Assembly (NCBI GenBank): GCA_035640715.1
Contig: DASQVO010000417.1
Span: 1-11,670 of the forward strand
DNA: 11,670 nucleotides
Origin: DASQVO01 sp035640715
GTDB lineage: Bacteria; Actinomycetota; Actinomycetes; Streptosporangiales; Streptosporangiaceae
Direction of reading: 5' to 3'
Shown here: one piece after another, positions 1 through 5,670 of the stretch
Numbering within the stretch: the stretch's first letter is position 1
How the letters are laid out: every line of letters begins with the position of its first letter
The notes under the pieces: generated by a model
Database searches by the model: none
What the model was told of the DNA's origin: nothing
The model's input: the letters and a program-made list of their open reading frames with translations, nothing else
Translations under genes and position numbers: made by a program

Positions 1-2
1 GC

Positions 3-89
3 GACGGCTTCACCCGCCTGTTCTCGACCCACCCGCCGACCAGGGAGCGCGTCTTCCGGCTGGAAGGGCTAGCCGGCTACCCGCGCTGA
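3..89 (+). CDS. C-terminal end of an M48-family (HtpX-like) metalloprotease, partial
   Basis: Only the last 28 codons are inside the window, ending in TGA at 87-89. The peptide contains LFSTHPPTRERVFRLEGL. An FSTHPP-x-x-x-R-hydrophobic-x-R-L block close to the C-terminus is typical of membrane-bound M48 zinc metalloproteases of the HtpX type, which degrade misfolded membrane proteins. The HEXXH active site and the membrane segments would lie upstream, outside the window, so family membership rests on this tail alone. It points away from the next gene, the kelch protein on the minus strand, so the two are convergent. Confidence 0.68.
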   Translation, partial: DGFTRLFSTHPPTRERVFRLEGLAGYPR

Positions 90-179
90 CACCCGTGTCC
101 ATGGGTCCAGGGGCGGCGAGCGACTGCGGGCGGTGGCCCCGGCCCTTCGGGCGGTGGCACCTGGTTCCCCGGCGTGAGG

Positions 180-215
180 GCGGCCGCCCAGCGCGCGTGC
201 GCGCATGGCGGCCGC
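180..215. repeat. Strong GC palindrome, possible terminator
   Basis: The arms GCGGCCGCC (180-188) and GGCGGCCGC (207-215) are exact reverse complements. Inside them a second stem, GCGCGC (191-196) against GCGCGC (199-204), closes on a two-base GT centre, with a two-by-two mismatch between the stems. It starts 91 bases after the metalloprotease stop. No T-tract follows, so an intrinsic terminator of the T-less actinobacterial kind is possible but unproven. A palindromic intergenic repeat is the alternative. Confidence 0.6.
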
Positions 216-677
216 GGCGGCGTCGGGCGAAGTGTGAAAGGTGACGAGGCCCACAGGTAACCACCGAAGCAGACGCCACCGGATGCTGCGCCTGTGCGCG
301 TGTCCTCAGAACCGACGGTTTACAGACCATGACTGCTCCGTTCGGCGCAGCTCCTCTGGCCTGCGGAGACGCCCGTATCCCAGCGATGGCACATCAGTTC
401 ATCCCGCATATATCCCGCCCGGTCTGGTTCAGCGCTGTACTAGACAGGTGTGCCAGGAGCAGCGACCGCTCCCCCACCCGGCCTTCCGCTTTTCAGGAGG
501 CTTTGCAGGTCCACGCGAGTCAGTCGCAGGCCGCCTGAGCGGGCCATACGCCGCGCTGGCCGCTCGTGGCGTCCAGGCTCATCACCATGTTTCCACGGCC
601 GTTGTTAGCGCGGTGTTAGCAAGATCGGCAAACCTTCCACCGGTCCTGGCCACCATGGGAACCCGCTGGAGCCGCCG

Positions 678-722
678 GGTGGAGCGGGACGCAGGCTGGG
701 GACTCGTGTGCCCCGCTCCACC
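678..722 (-). terminator. Hairpin just downstream of the kelch gene, probable terminator
   Basis: GGTGGAGCGGG (678-688) and CCCGCTCCACC (712-722) form a perfect 11-bp stem with a 23-base loop. The stem begins 7 bases beyond the kelch stop codon (729-731, minus strand), the usual place for a terminator. It has no U-tract, as is common in high-GC actinobacteria. Because the upstream gene converges from the other side, it could act in both directions. Confidence 0.6.
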
Positions 723-728
723 ATTTAC

Positions 729-1733
729 CTACCGTCCTACGGCAAATGCTTCCACCGTGCTCAGCTCGCCGCTGCCGTTGGAGCCGCCGATGGCGTACAC
801 GCAGGTGCGGTTCAAGGCGCCGGGGCAGGGCGCGGTGGCCCCCGCCAGACGCTCGCGGGCGGTGGACATGGAAGGCAGCGCCGCCCAGGTGTCGGCGGCC
901 GGAGTGTACGCCTCCACCGTGCTTAGGTCCCCGCTGCTGTTGAAGCCGCCGATGGCGTACACGCAGGTTCCCCCCGGTCCGCCGACGCCCGTGGGGCAGG
1001 GCGCGGTGGCCCCCGCCAGCCCCGCGCGGGCGGTGGGCATGGAACGCGGCGCCGCCCACATGCCCGTGACCGGGCTGTACGCCTCCACCGTGCTCAGGAA
1101 CCCGCTGAGGTTTTCGCCGCCGATGGCGTACACGCAGGTGCGGTTCAAGGCGCCGGGGCAGGGCGCGGTGGCCCCCGCCAGACCGTCGCGGGCGGTGGGC
1201 ATGGAACGCAGCGCCGCCCACATGCCCGTGACCGGGCTGTACGCCTCCACCGTGCTCAGGTCCCCGCTGCTGTTGAAGCCGCCGATGGCGTACACGCAGG
1301 TTCCCGCCAGTCCGCCGACGCCCGTGGGGCAGGGCGCGGTGGCCCCCGCCGGAGCCTGGCGGGCGGTGGGCATGGAAGGCAGCGTCGCCCACATGCCCGT
1401 GGCCGGGTTGTACGCCTCTACCGTGCTCAGGTCCCCGGTGCTGTTGTCGCCGCCGATGGCGTACACGCAGGTGCGGTTCAGGGCGCCGGGGCAGGGCGCG
1501 GTGGCCCCCGCCAGATCCTCGCGGGCGGTGGGCATGGAGGCCAGCGTCAGCCATGCGCCCTGCGCGTACGCCGGCGCGGCCGCCATGGCGAGAAGGGCCG
1601 TCGTCAGCGCGGCGGCCAGCAGCGGCCGCCAGCGGCGGCGCGGGGCCGGGGCTGGGGGACTGCTACTGGTGCGGGCCCCGGGGACCGGCGCACGGTTCCC
1701 GTGTGCCCGCCGCTGTGGCAACAAGCTTTGCAT
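729..1733 (-). CDS. Secreted five-repeat kelch beta-propeller protein
   Basis: The 334-aa protein starts at ATG 1733, preceded by an AAAGGA Shine-Dalgarno. The N-terminus has a long basic lead, RRRWRP (32-37), a hydrophobic core and an AYA-QGAW site near residue 57, which reads as a Sec signal peptide with an extended n-region. The mature part is five kelch units with Ile-Gly-Gly, LSTVEAY, G-M-W and SMPTAR blocks. The chain starts at a Trp/SMPTAR strand and ends just after the fifth STVEAF, so N- and C-terminal parts could close one blade, as kelch propellers normally do. Every unit has a Cys pair (CP...TCVYAIGG), ten in all, fitting disulfides outside the cytoplasm. Kelch propellers usually bind proteins or sugars; no ligand can be inferred. 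Five blades is low, since six or seven is usual. Confidence 0.82.
   Translation of the reverse strand: MQSLLPQRRAHGNRAPVPGARTSSSPPAPAPRRRWRPLLAAALTTALLAMAAAPAYAQGAWLTLASMPTAREDLAGATAPCPGALNRTCVYAIGGDNSTGDLSTVEAYNPATGMWATLPSMPTARQAPAGATAPCPTGVGGLAGTCVYAIGGFNSSGDLSTVEAYSPVTGMWAALRSMPTARDGLAGATAPCPGALNRTCVYAIGGENLSGFLSTVEAYSPVTGMWAAPRSMPTARAGLAGATAPCPTGVGGPGGTCVYAIGGFNSSGDLSTVEAYTPAADTWAALPSMSTARERLAGATAPCPGALNRTCVYAIGGSNGSGELSTVEAFAVGR
738..1556 (-). repeat. Alternating A-B-A-B-A DNA repeat array inside the kelch gene
   Basis: The same 17-base string, GATGGCGTACACGCAGG on the + strand, starts at 789, 951, 1122, 1284 and 1455. Spacings are 162, 171, 162 and 171 bases, giving a higher-order unit of 333 bases. 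A units encode ALNRTCVYAIGG and B units encode TGVGG-x-x-GTCVYAIGG with three extra residues. A resembles A, and B resembles B, more than A resembles B. This indicates duplication of a two-blade unit followed by little divergence. Confidence 0.85.
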
Positions 1734-2074
1734 CCCCGTATCTTTCCTTTCGTGTCGGAACCGATGTTCACCGGGCGGGCCCCTTGGCGTCCTAGCGGTC
1801 TTCTCATCGTGATGGATTTCACCATCTATTGGGTCATCATGGCTGCGGGCATGCGCAGCCAGGGGCCGTCTATTTTGCAGGTACTTCTATAAGGACACCG
1901 CGCTGACCCAGTTTGATACCGCGCTGTCCAGCCTCCCGGTTTCAATACACCTCGATGAAGCCGGACGCTGCCTTCCTGGCATGCCCGGCATCTTTCCACT
2001 GGTGCAGGTGAACGAGTTCTTTCCTGAACGTAGTGTTCCACGACCCGGCTGCCGCATTATCGCAGCATTGGCCG
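1734..2074. other. Gene-free stretch upstream of the kelch gene
   Basis: It holds the upstream region of the kelch gene and no supportable ORF. A 71-codon minus frame (1826-2041) has no recognisable motif. Two small hairpins are visible: GATGG...CCATC at 1811-1826, and GGCTGCG-GGCATG-CGCAGCC with a perfect 7-bp stem at 1841-1860. Neither is followed by a T-run in either direction. I do not see a convincing -35/-10 pair. Confidence 0.45.
1744..1751 (-). promoter_or_regulatory. Shine-Dalgarno of the kelch gene
   Basis: On the minus strand the sequence reads GAAAGGAAAGATACGGGG directly before the ATG at 1733. The AAAGGA core (1745-1750) lies 11 bases from the start. It decides the start at 1733; the signal peptide core also lies downstream of this start. 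Confidence 0.55.
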
Positions 2075-2080
2075 GTTAAG
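2075..2080. repeat. Left target-site duplication (GTTAAG) of the IS1634-like element
   Basis: GTTAAG lies immediately outside the left terminal inverted repeat and is repeated in direct orientation at 4076-4081 outside the right one. Confidence 0.75.
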
Positions 2081-4075
2081 CCGAAGTTACGGCCAATTCG
2101 GTAGGCGATTCGTGGTCTGACCTGTTGTTTTCCCGGGATGGCCGGGCGGGGTTCTGACTACTTCAAGGTGAGCGGGATCGGTGTGCCGATGAGGTCAAAG
2201 GCTTCCCGCTGGGCGCTGGTCGGCTCGGCCAGCATTGGCACGGTGACGCGGGTTCCGGTGAACCGGACCTGGTTGCGGGTCAAGGTGGCCAGGTGCTCGA
2301 GCAGGCCGCGGAAGCTGCGGTAGGGGTGGCCGGCCGCGTCGTGCTGGTATGAGGCCTTGGCCTGGGCCCGGGCCGAGCGCCGTGCGGGGGCGACGGGGTT
2401 TTGCGGGGCGGGCGGGGCCTGGTCGGTGAAGGTCAGCGGCGCCCAGGCCCGGCGCAGGTGCCAGGTGAGGTAGCAGGCGAGCATGCAGATCAGCACGTGC
2501 GCCCGGACGCGTTCTTCCAGCCGGTGGAAGACCGGGCGCAGGTCCAGGTCGTCTGTCTTGATGTGGCGGAAGTCCCGTTCCACGTATTTGAGGTTCTTGT
2601 AGGCGCTGACCGCGCTGGGAGCGTCCAGCTCGCCGCCGGGGACGGGGGTGCGGATCACGTAGAGCCCGTCCAGGGCGGCTTCCTCGTCGATCTGCTCCTG
2701 CCTGCGGGCCACGGTGAGGCTGTCATCGGTGATGGCAACCTCGAAGTGCTTGGCGGTCTTGTACTTGGTGATCACCTTGCCGACCTCCACGCCGATCTCG
2801 CCGGCTCCGGTGAGCCGGCCGGCCCGGACGCGGGCGATGACGGGGGCCAGCAGCTTCTCGGTGGCGGCCAGCAGCTCTGCCCGGGTGCGGGCGCGGTCGG
2901 CGGCCAGCACCGGGTTGCGGCAGGCGATCAGCCGCTCGCCGGGAAAGTCCGGGGAGCTGATCTCCGCCAGGTCCTGCTGATCGAACAGGGACAGCTGCAG
3001 CGGCCCATCCTCGGCCATCAGCTTCTTGATGGCCGGGGCGCGCAGCGCGGTGATCCACCCGTAGGGGTCCGGCCGCTGCGTCCCGTCCTCCGCCTGGTTC
3101 AGCGCCTCGATGCGGGCGCTGGTGATCATGCCCCGGTCGCCGACCATGACCATCTTGGCCAGCCCGAACGTGTCCCGCACCACCTGCACGATCTCGGTGA
3201 ACGCGGCCGGGTCGCCGGTGTTGCCGGGGAAGACCCGGACCGCGACCGGGCGGCCTTGCGGGTCGGTGAGCAGCCCGTACTCGATCTGCAGCTTGCCTTT
3301 CTTGCCGTCGCGGGAGTAGCCGCGGGCCGCCAGCGGGCAGCACCGGCCCTCCAGCCATGAGGACGACAGGTCAAACAGCGCCATCCGCGACGGGTTCGCC
3401 TCAGGCGCCAGGTGGCGGCGGGCCAGCTCCGCCTCGATCGCCTCCTGGCGGCCCGCCAGCCAGTCCATCGTGGCGTAGATGTCATCGGTGGACGCCTGGG
3501 CGACGCCCAGGTCGGCGCCCAGCGTAGTGTCGGCCCACCAGGTCAGGGTGGACAGCTTGGACGCCGGGGCCACAACCCGGGAGATGACCAGCGCCAGGGC
3601 CAGGTCCCGCTCGCGGCAGGCCGGGCCGAGCAGCGCGGGCAGGCCCAGCCGGGCGGCCATCGCGTGCACCGCGGCGACGTGCCCGTGCGGCACCGACCGG
3701 GTGATGGTGACCGCCCCCGCGGCGGGGACCATCTGCTGGCCCTTCAGCCCGGCGTCGATCAGGTCGATGACATGGCCCGGCAGCGCGGACAGGTTGGCCA
3801 CGGTCTCGTTCTTGACCTTGCCGGCCTCGCGGTAGGTGCGCCGCAGGTAGGCCGAGGAGTAGTCCCGGCGGCGGCCCTGCTTGTCCACGTAGCCGGTCTT
3901 GGCAACTCTGACTACGTGTACCTTCCCGCCAGTCTGCACCATAGCCAGATAATACGGGAATCACTGCCGGATCTGGTAGGCGACACGCCGATTATTCTGA
4001 CTACACTTTACATGCAGGTCCTGGTGAAACCGCAGTTCAGGACACAACGCTTACGGAGAGCTACGGCAACTTCGG
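2081..4075 (-). mobile_element. Complete IS1634/IS4-like insertion sequence
   Basis: The element is 1995 bp and carries one transposase gene. The left end starts CCGAAGTTACGG (2081) and the right end, read inward from 4075, starts CCGAAGTTGCCG. The first eight bases are identical and further blocks match to about 45 bases (GTAGGCG/GTAAGCG), so the inverted repeats are long and imperfect. It is flanked by identical 6-bp GTTAAG repeats. Length and a 6-bp duplication fit the IS1634 family. With the element and one GTTAAG removed, the flanks join in the frame of a small broken ORF, which supports these boundaries. Confidence 0.82.
2158..3942 (-). CDS. IS1634-family (IS4 superfamily) DDE transposase
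   Basis: This 594-aa transposase cuts and rejoins the ends of its own IS. A DDE core can be read: D191 in ALFDLSSSWLEG, D269 in MVMVGDRGM, and E455 in YVERDFRHIKTDDLDLRPV. The Gly-Asp-Arg-Gly-Met block and the Tyr-Val-Glu-Arg-Asp-Phe block with a downstream long helix are typical of IS1634 transposases. The gap between D269 and E455 holds the usual large insertion domain. The N-terminal YSSAYLRRTYREAGKVKNE stretch is also characteristic of these proteins. The frame is open throughout and length is normal, so the enzyme may be active. Start: ATG at 3942, about 130 bases inside the right end. Confidence 0.92.
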   Translation of the reverse strand: MVQTGGKVHVVRVAKTGYVDKQGRRRDYSSAYLRRTYREAGKVKNETVANLSALPGHVIDLIDAGLKGQQMVPAAGAVTITRSVPHGHVAAVHAMAARLGLPALLGPACRERDLALALVISRVVAPASKLSTLTWWADTTLGADLGVAQASTDDIYATMDWLAGRQEAIEAELARRHLAPEANPSRMALFDLSSSWLEGRCCPLAARGYSRDGKKGKLQIEYGLLTDPQGRPVAVRVFPGNTGDPAAFTEIVQVVRDTFGLAKMVMVGDRGMITSARIEALNQAEDGTQRPDPYGWITALRAPAIKKLMAEDGPLQLSLFDQQDLAEISSPDFPGERLIACRNPVLAADRARTRAELLAATEKLLAPVIARVRAGRLTGAGEIGVEVGKVITKYKTAKHFEVAITDDSLTVARRQEQIDEEAALDGLYVIRTPVPGGELDAPSAVSAYKNLKYVERDFRHIKTDDLDLRPVFHRLEERVRAHVLICMLACYLTWHLRRAWAPLTFTDQAPPAPQNPVAPARRSARAQAKASYQHDAAGHPYRSFRGLLEHLATLTRNQVRFTGTRVTVPMLAEPTSAQREAFDLIGTPIPLTLK

Positions 4076-4081
4076 GTTAAG
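4076..4081. repeat. Right target-site duplication (GTTAAG) of the IS1634-like element
   Basis: Direct copy of 2075-2080, abutting the right inverted repeat that ends at 4075. Confidence 0.75.
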
Positions 4082-4248
4082 GGTAGATACCGGTATGCCC
4101 GGCCGAGGGCATAATGCCATGAGAGAAGCACCGGCCGTGGAATTCATTCCCTGTGCACTGACTGCCCGCCTTGCCTGCCAGAGCGTGCCACCGATGCCAG
4201 CGATAGCAGCGAGGGCCGTAGAAATGCTGGCAGCAATGGCAGGCCAAT
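4082..4248 (-). pseudogene. Internal fragment of a small membrane-protein ORF broken by two IS elements
   Basis: Read on the minus strand, this stretch between the two ISs encodes WPAIAASISTALAAIAGIGG followed by TLWQARRAVSAQG. That is one hydrophobic segment followed by a basic cytoplasmic-type tail. Removing the IS5 element and one AAT copy joins it in frame to the fragment at 5203-5251 (...GGGVD, then WPAIAA...). On the other side, removing the IS1634-like element and one GTTAAG lets the frame run to a TAA at 2057-2059. The rebuilt ORF is about 79 codons. Small single-pass or holin-like proteins of this shape are common, but I do not recognise a family. The natural C-terminus could be earlier than the first stop. 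Confidence 0.55.
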
Positions 4249-4253
4249 GAGGC

Positions 4254-5027
4254 TTATGCAAAACTCTCCTTGAAGAAGTAGAGCCCAATTGCCGCCCGGA
4301 ATGATGACTTGAAGGTCTTCAGCGGCCGACGGTAGTCCGTGAAGAGGATCCTCCAGGTCTTCAAGGTGGCGACGGCTCGTTCGACCGGCGCGCGGAAAGA
4401 ACTGATCCGATTGTTCCATTCGTGTTCCCATTCGCATAGCTGGCGGCACTTCGGCTTGCGGATTGGGGTGGTGATGTAGTCGGTACCGATGAATCCCTTG
4501 TCGGCAAGCACCCCGCCTGCCTTCTTCAGTATCATTTCTGCATCCGATCCTTTCAGTTTCGCCATGTCGTGCTGGTTGCCAGGGACCGGATCGGAAACGA
4601 ATATTATTTGACCTTGCAAATTCGTGATGATCAGGGAACCGTGTCCCGTGGTCTTGTATTTCCCCGCCCAGAGCTCGTCTTCGCCGTCCCAGGACCAACA
4701 CGGCCACAGCGTGCCGTCTACCAGGGCTATCGCGCTCCGCGTGACCTCTGCGGCCTCTTCCGCAGTCTGCCTGTCGACGGCGGTGGCCTCCTCGATCAGC
4801 GGCGTGAATTTCGTGATGATGCGGGAGACCGTCGGTTGTGATGTGTCGAATATTTCCGTCAGGACTTCCTGGATGATGTGCTGGCGGATGTAAGCGCAGC
4901 CGATGATGACGGCATCTCGCAAGGTGAGGCTTTTCGGGCATCCGATTCCCTTGCCCCATGACTCTTCTAGCAGTTCTTCTATATCGAGGATAAGTTCGTC
5001 GAGTTGCTCAGTGCTGAGGCCTGACAT
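4254..5027 (-). CDS. IS5-family DDE transposase (DDE_Tnp_4 / HARBI1-like)
   Basis: The 257-aa protein from ATG 5027 has an N-terminal helix-turn-helix (about residues 50-75, QEVLTEIFDTSQPTVSRI) followed by the catalytic domain. Candidate acidic residues are D104 in ALVDGTLWPCWSW, D176 in VLADKGFIGTDY and E216 in FRAPVERAVATLKTW. An NQHD block (D154) conserved in this group is also present. Order and spacing match IS5 transposases with a DDE_Tnp_4 domain. The frame stays open upstream past the IS end, so the far upstream ATG at 5201 lies outside the element and cannot be the native start. ATG 5027 has only a weak ribosome site; TTG 5042 preceded by AGGCGG is an alternative. Confidence 0.9.
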   Translation of the reverse strand: MSGLSTEQLDELILDIEELLEESWGKGIGCPKSLTLRDAVIIGCAYIRQHIIQEVLTEIFDTSQPTVSRIITKFTPLIEEATAVDRQTAEEAAEVTRSAIALVDGTLWPCWSWDGEDELWAGKYKTTGHGSLIITNLQGQIIFVSDPVPGNQHDMAKLKGSDAEMILKKAGGVLADKGFIGTDYITTPIRKPKCRQLCEWEHEWNNRISSFRAPVERAVATLKTWRILFTDYRRPLKTFKSSFRAAIGLYFFKESFA

Positions 5028-5073
5028 ACGATCGTACCGCAACGGCTTTTCCGCCTGTGAAGGGTTTGGTTGG

Positions 5074-5085
5074 CACCTCCTTTCT
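5074..5085 (-). promoter_or_regulatory. Strong Shine-Dalgarno without an adjacent start codon
   Basis: AGAAAGGAGGTG on the minus strand is a near-perfect anti-16S match inside the IS5 leader. No ATG, GTG or TTG lies 4-15 bases downstream; the transposase ATG is 46 bases away. Directly before it, AACGG...CCGTT can form a small hairpin. It could be a ribosome standby site, or the relic of a start codon lost by mutation. Confidence 0.4.
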
Positions 5086-5202
5086 AACGGGCAGAGAGGC
5101 CGTTGTCTTTTAGGCGCGCTCAGGTGAAGCGCGTCCGTTTTATAACGGTTTGAAATTGGATAATGATCGAGATCGGATGAGGAGTTTTGAATAATCCTCA
5201 AT

Positions 5203-5251
5203 CTACTCCCCCGCCCACAATCCGTACAACAATAGGCGCAACTTGTAGCAT
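5203..5251 (-). pseudogene. N-terminal fragment of the small membrane-protein ORF interrupted by IS5
   Basis: From ATG 5251 the minus strand reads MLQVAPIVVRIVGGGVD and then hits a TGA formed at the IS5 inverted repeat. Excision of the IS5 element with one AAT copy restores GTA-GAT-TGG-CCT, in frame with the fragment at 4082-4248. The ATG lies within a palindrome (5245-5260). No good Shine-Dalgarno is seen, so the start is uncertain; a GTG seven codons downstream of the ATG is an alternative. Confidence 0.45.
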
Positions 5252-5260
5252 GGGTGCTAC
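5245..5260. repeat. GTAGCA-TGGG-TGCTAC palindrome over a start codon
   Basis: Perfect 6-bp arms with a 4-base centre. On the minus strand the ATG of the interrupted small ORF overlaps the centre and right arm. Its position suggests an operator or an mRNA hairpin covering the start, but chance cannot be excluded for 6-bp arms. Confidence 0.35.
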
Positions 5261-5359
5261 TGTAATTCTGCCACCTGCGGAGGTTCGTCGCGCGGATTCG
5301 TGCCTGGCCTCCGGCCTGGCCCTCGCCGTCAGGCCCGCTGGGGCGGCAGAGGCTCCGGG

Positions 5360-5414
5360 GTCAATGGCGTGCCGAAGGCGCGTCGCGCGGAGCGCGATGC
5401 GGAGCACCATTGAC
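5360..5414. repeat. Long imperfect hairpin with GTCAATGG/CCATTGAC ends
   Basis: GTCAATGG (5360-5367) pairs with CCATTGAC (5407-5414). A bulged extension (cgTGC/GCA) and GC-rich complementary blocks follow towards the centre (GCGCG...). It is comparable in size to mobile palindromic repeats, or could be a terminator or structured RNA. Confidence 0.5.
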
Positions 5415-5471
5415 GCTGGAGGAGCCGCCCCGGACAATGCGCGGCGTTCCGGCCCGGTGACTGTGACCTTT

Positions 5472-5502
5472 CTCGCGGGGACCGGCGCACCTTCGGCGCG
5501 AG
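5472..5502. repeat. CTCGCG/CGCGAG hairpin containing a recurring 17-mer
   Basis: The arms are CTCGCG (5472-5477) and CGCGAG (5497-5502). The inner sequence 5484-5500 is found again, reverse-complemented and exact over 17 bases, at 7030-7046. Confidence 0.45.
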
Positions 5503-5587
5503 GGTGACGGCCGGGCCAGCTTCCGCGGGCGGCACCGGGACGTTACGGCGGGGACCGCACGCGGCCGGTACCGGGGACGCCGAGCGC

Positions 5588-5639
5588 GGCAGCCGCCGCG
5601 TCCGTAGGGCTTCCGTCCGGAGGACGCGGCGAAGCTGCC
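5588..5639. repeat. Two-part perfect-stem hairpin beside the IS630 element
   Basis: GGCAGC (5588-5593) pairs with GCTGCC (5634-5639), and GCCGCGTCC (5595-5603) pairs with GGACGCGGC (5622-5630). That is 15 paired bases in two blocks around an 18-base loop. It lies about 30 bases outside the left end of the IS630 element, so it is not part of that element's inverted repeat. Confidence 0.55.
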
Positions 5640-5670
5640 GCCCCGCGATGGCGAGAGTCCCGGCTACCTT

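Larger units (their letters stand above)
90..728. other. Gene-free stretch between convergent genes
   Basis: About 640 bases hold no ORF I would defend. A long + strand frame crosses it but is mostly antisense to the kelch gene and becomes repetitive there. A 69-codon + frame (329-538) and a 61-codon - frame (69-254) have no recognisable motif and no convincing Shine-Dalgarno sequence. The stretch contains a small GCCC-TTC-GGGC hairpin (142-152), a large GC palindrome (180-215) and a long-stem hairpin (678-722). The region 240-670 is less GC-rich than the flanks and shows nothing I recognise. Confidence 0.6.
4249..5199 (-). mobile_element. Complete IS5-family insertion sequence
   Basis: The 951-bp element has inverted repeats GAGGCTTATGCAAAACTC (from 4249) and GAGGATTATTCAAAACTC (read inward from 5199), 16 of 18 bases identical. 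Direct AAT repeats lie immediately outside (4246-4248 and 5200-5202). A 3-bp duplication and about 0.95 kb fit the IS5 family (ISL2 or IS1031-type groups). It carries one transposase gene whose TAA stop (4254-4256) lies inside the left inverted repeat. Its base composition is clearly more A/T-rich than the neighbouring elements, suggesting a different donor. Confidence 0.85.
5203..5670. other. Palindrome-rich intergenic stretch
   Basis: Beyond the first 49 bases, which are the broken small ORF, no coding frame with recognisable content is seen. Instead there are four separate inverted repeats (5245-5260, 5360-5414, 5472-5502, 5588-5639). Part of one, 5484-5500, recurs in inverted orientation at 7030-7046. 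Confidence 0.5.

Noticed and set aside
69..254. 61-codon minus frame starting VGLVTFHTSPDAAAAAM
   Set aside because: It overlaps the end of the metalloprotease and the GC palindrome, the rest is Arg/Ala/Gly-rich, and no ribosome site is convincing.
241..1812. 523-codon open frame on the + strand with repeated STVLRSP and PPMAYTQV blocks
   Set aside because: Over most of its length it is the antisense of the kelch repeat gene. The repeats come from the kelch DNA, it has no signal, family motif or ribosome site, and the minus frame has clear kelch motifs and a signal peptide.
2401..4080. 319- and 222-codon + frames over the IS1634-like transposase
   Set aside because: Antisense shadows of the transposase, with no recognisable motif.
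2076..4080. TTAA as a 4-bp target duplication of the IS1634-like element
   Set aside because: The shared direct repeat is longer. GTTAAG on both sides gives identical CCGAAGTT ends for the element and restores an open frame, so 6 bp is the better reading.
5188..5201. ATG at 5201 as the start of a 315-aa IS5 transposase
   Set aside because: It lies outside the inverted repeat and would need host sequence. The conserved protein starts near ATG 5027.
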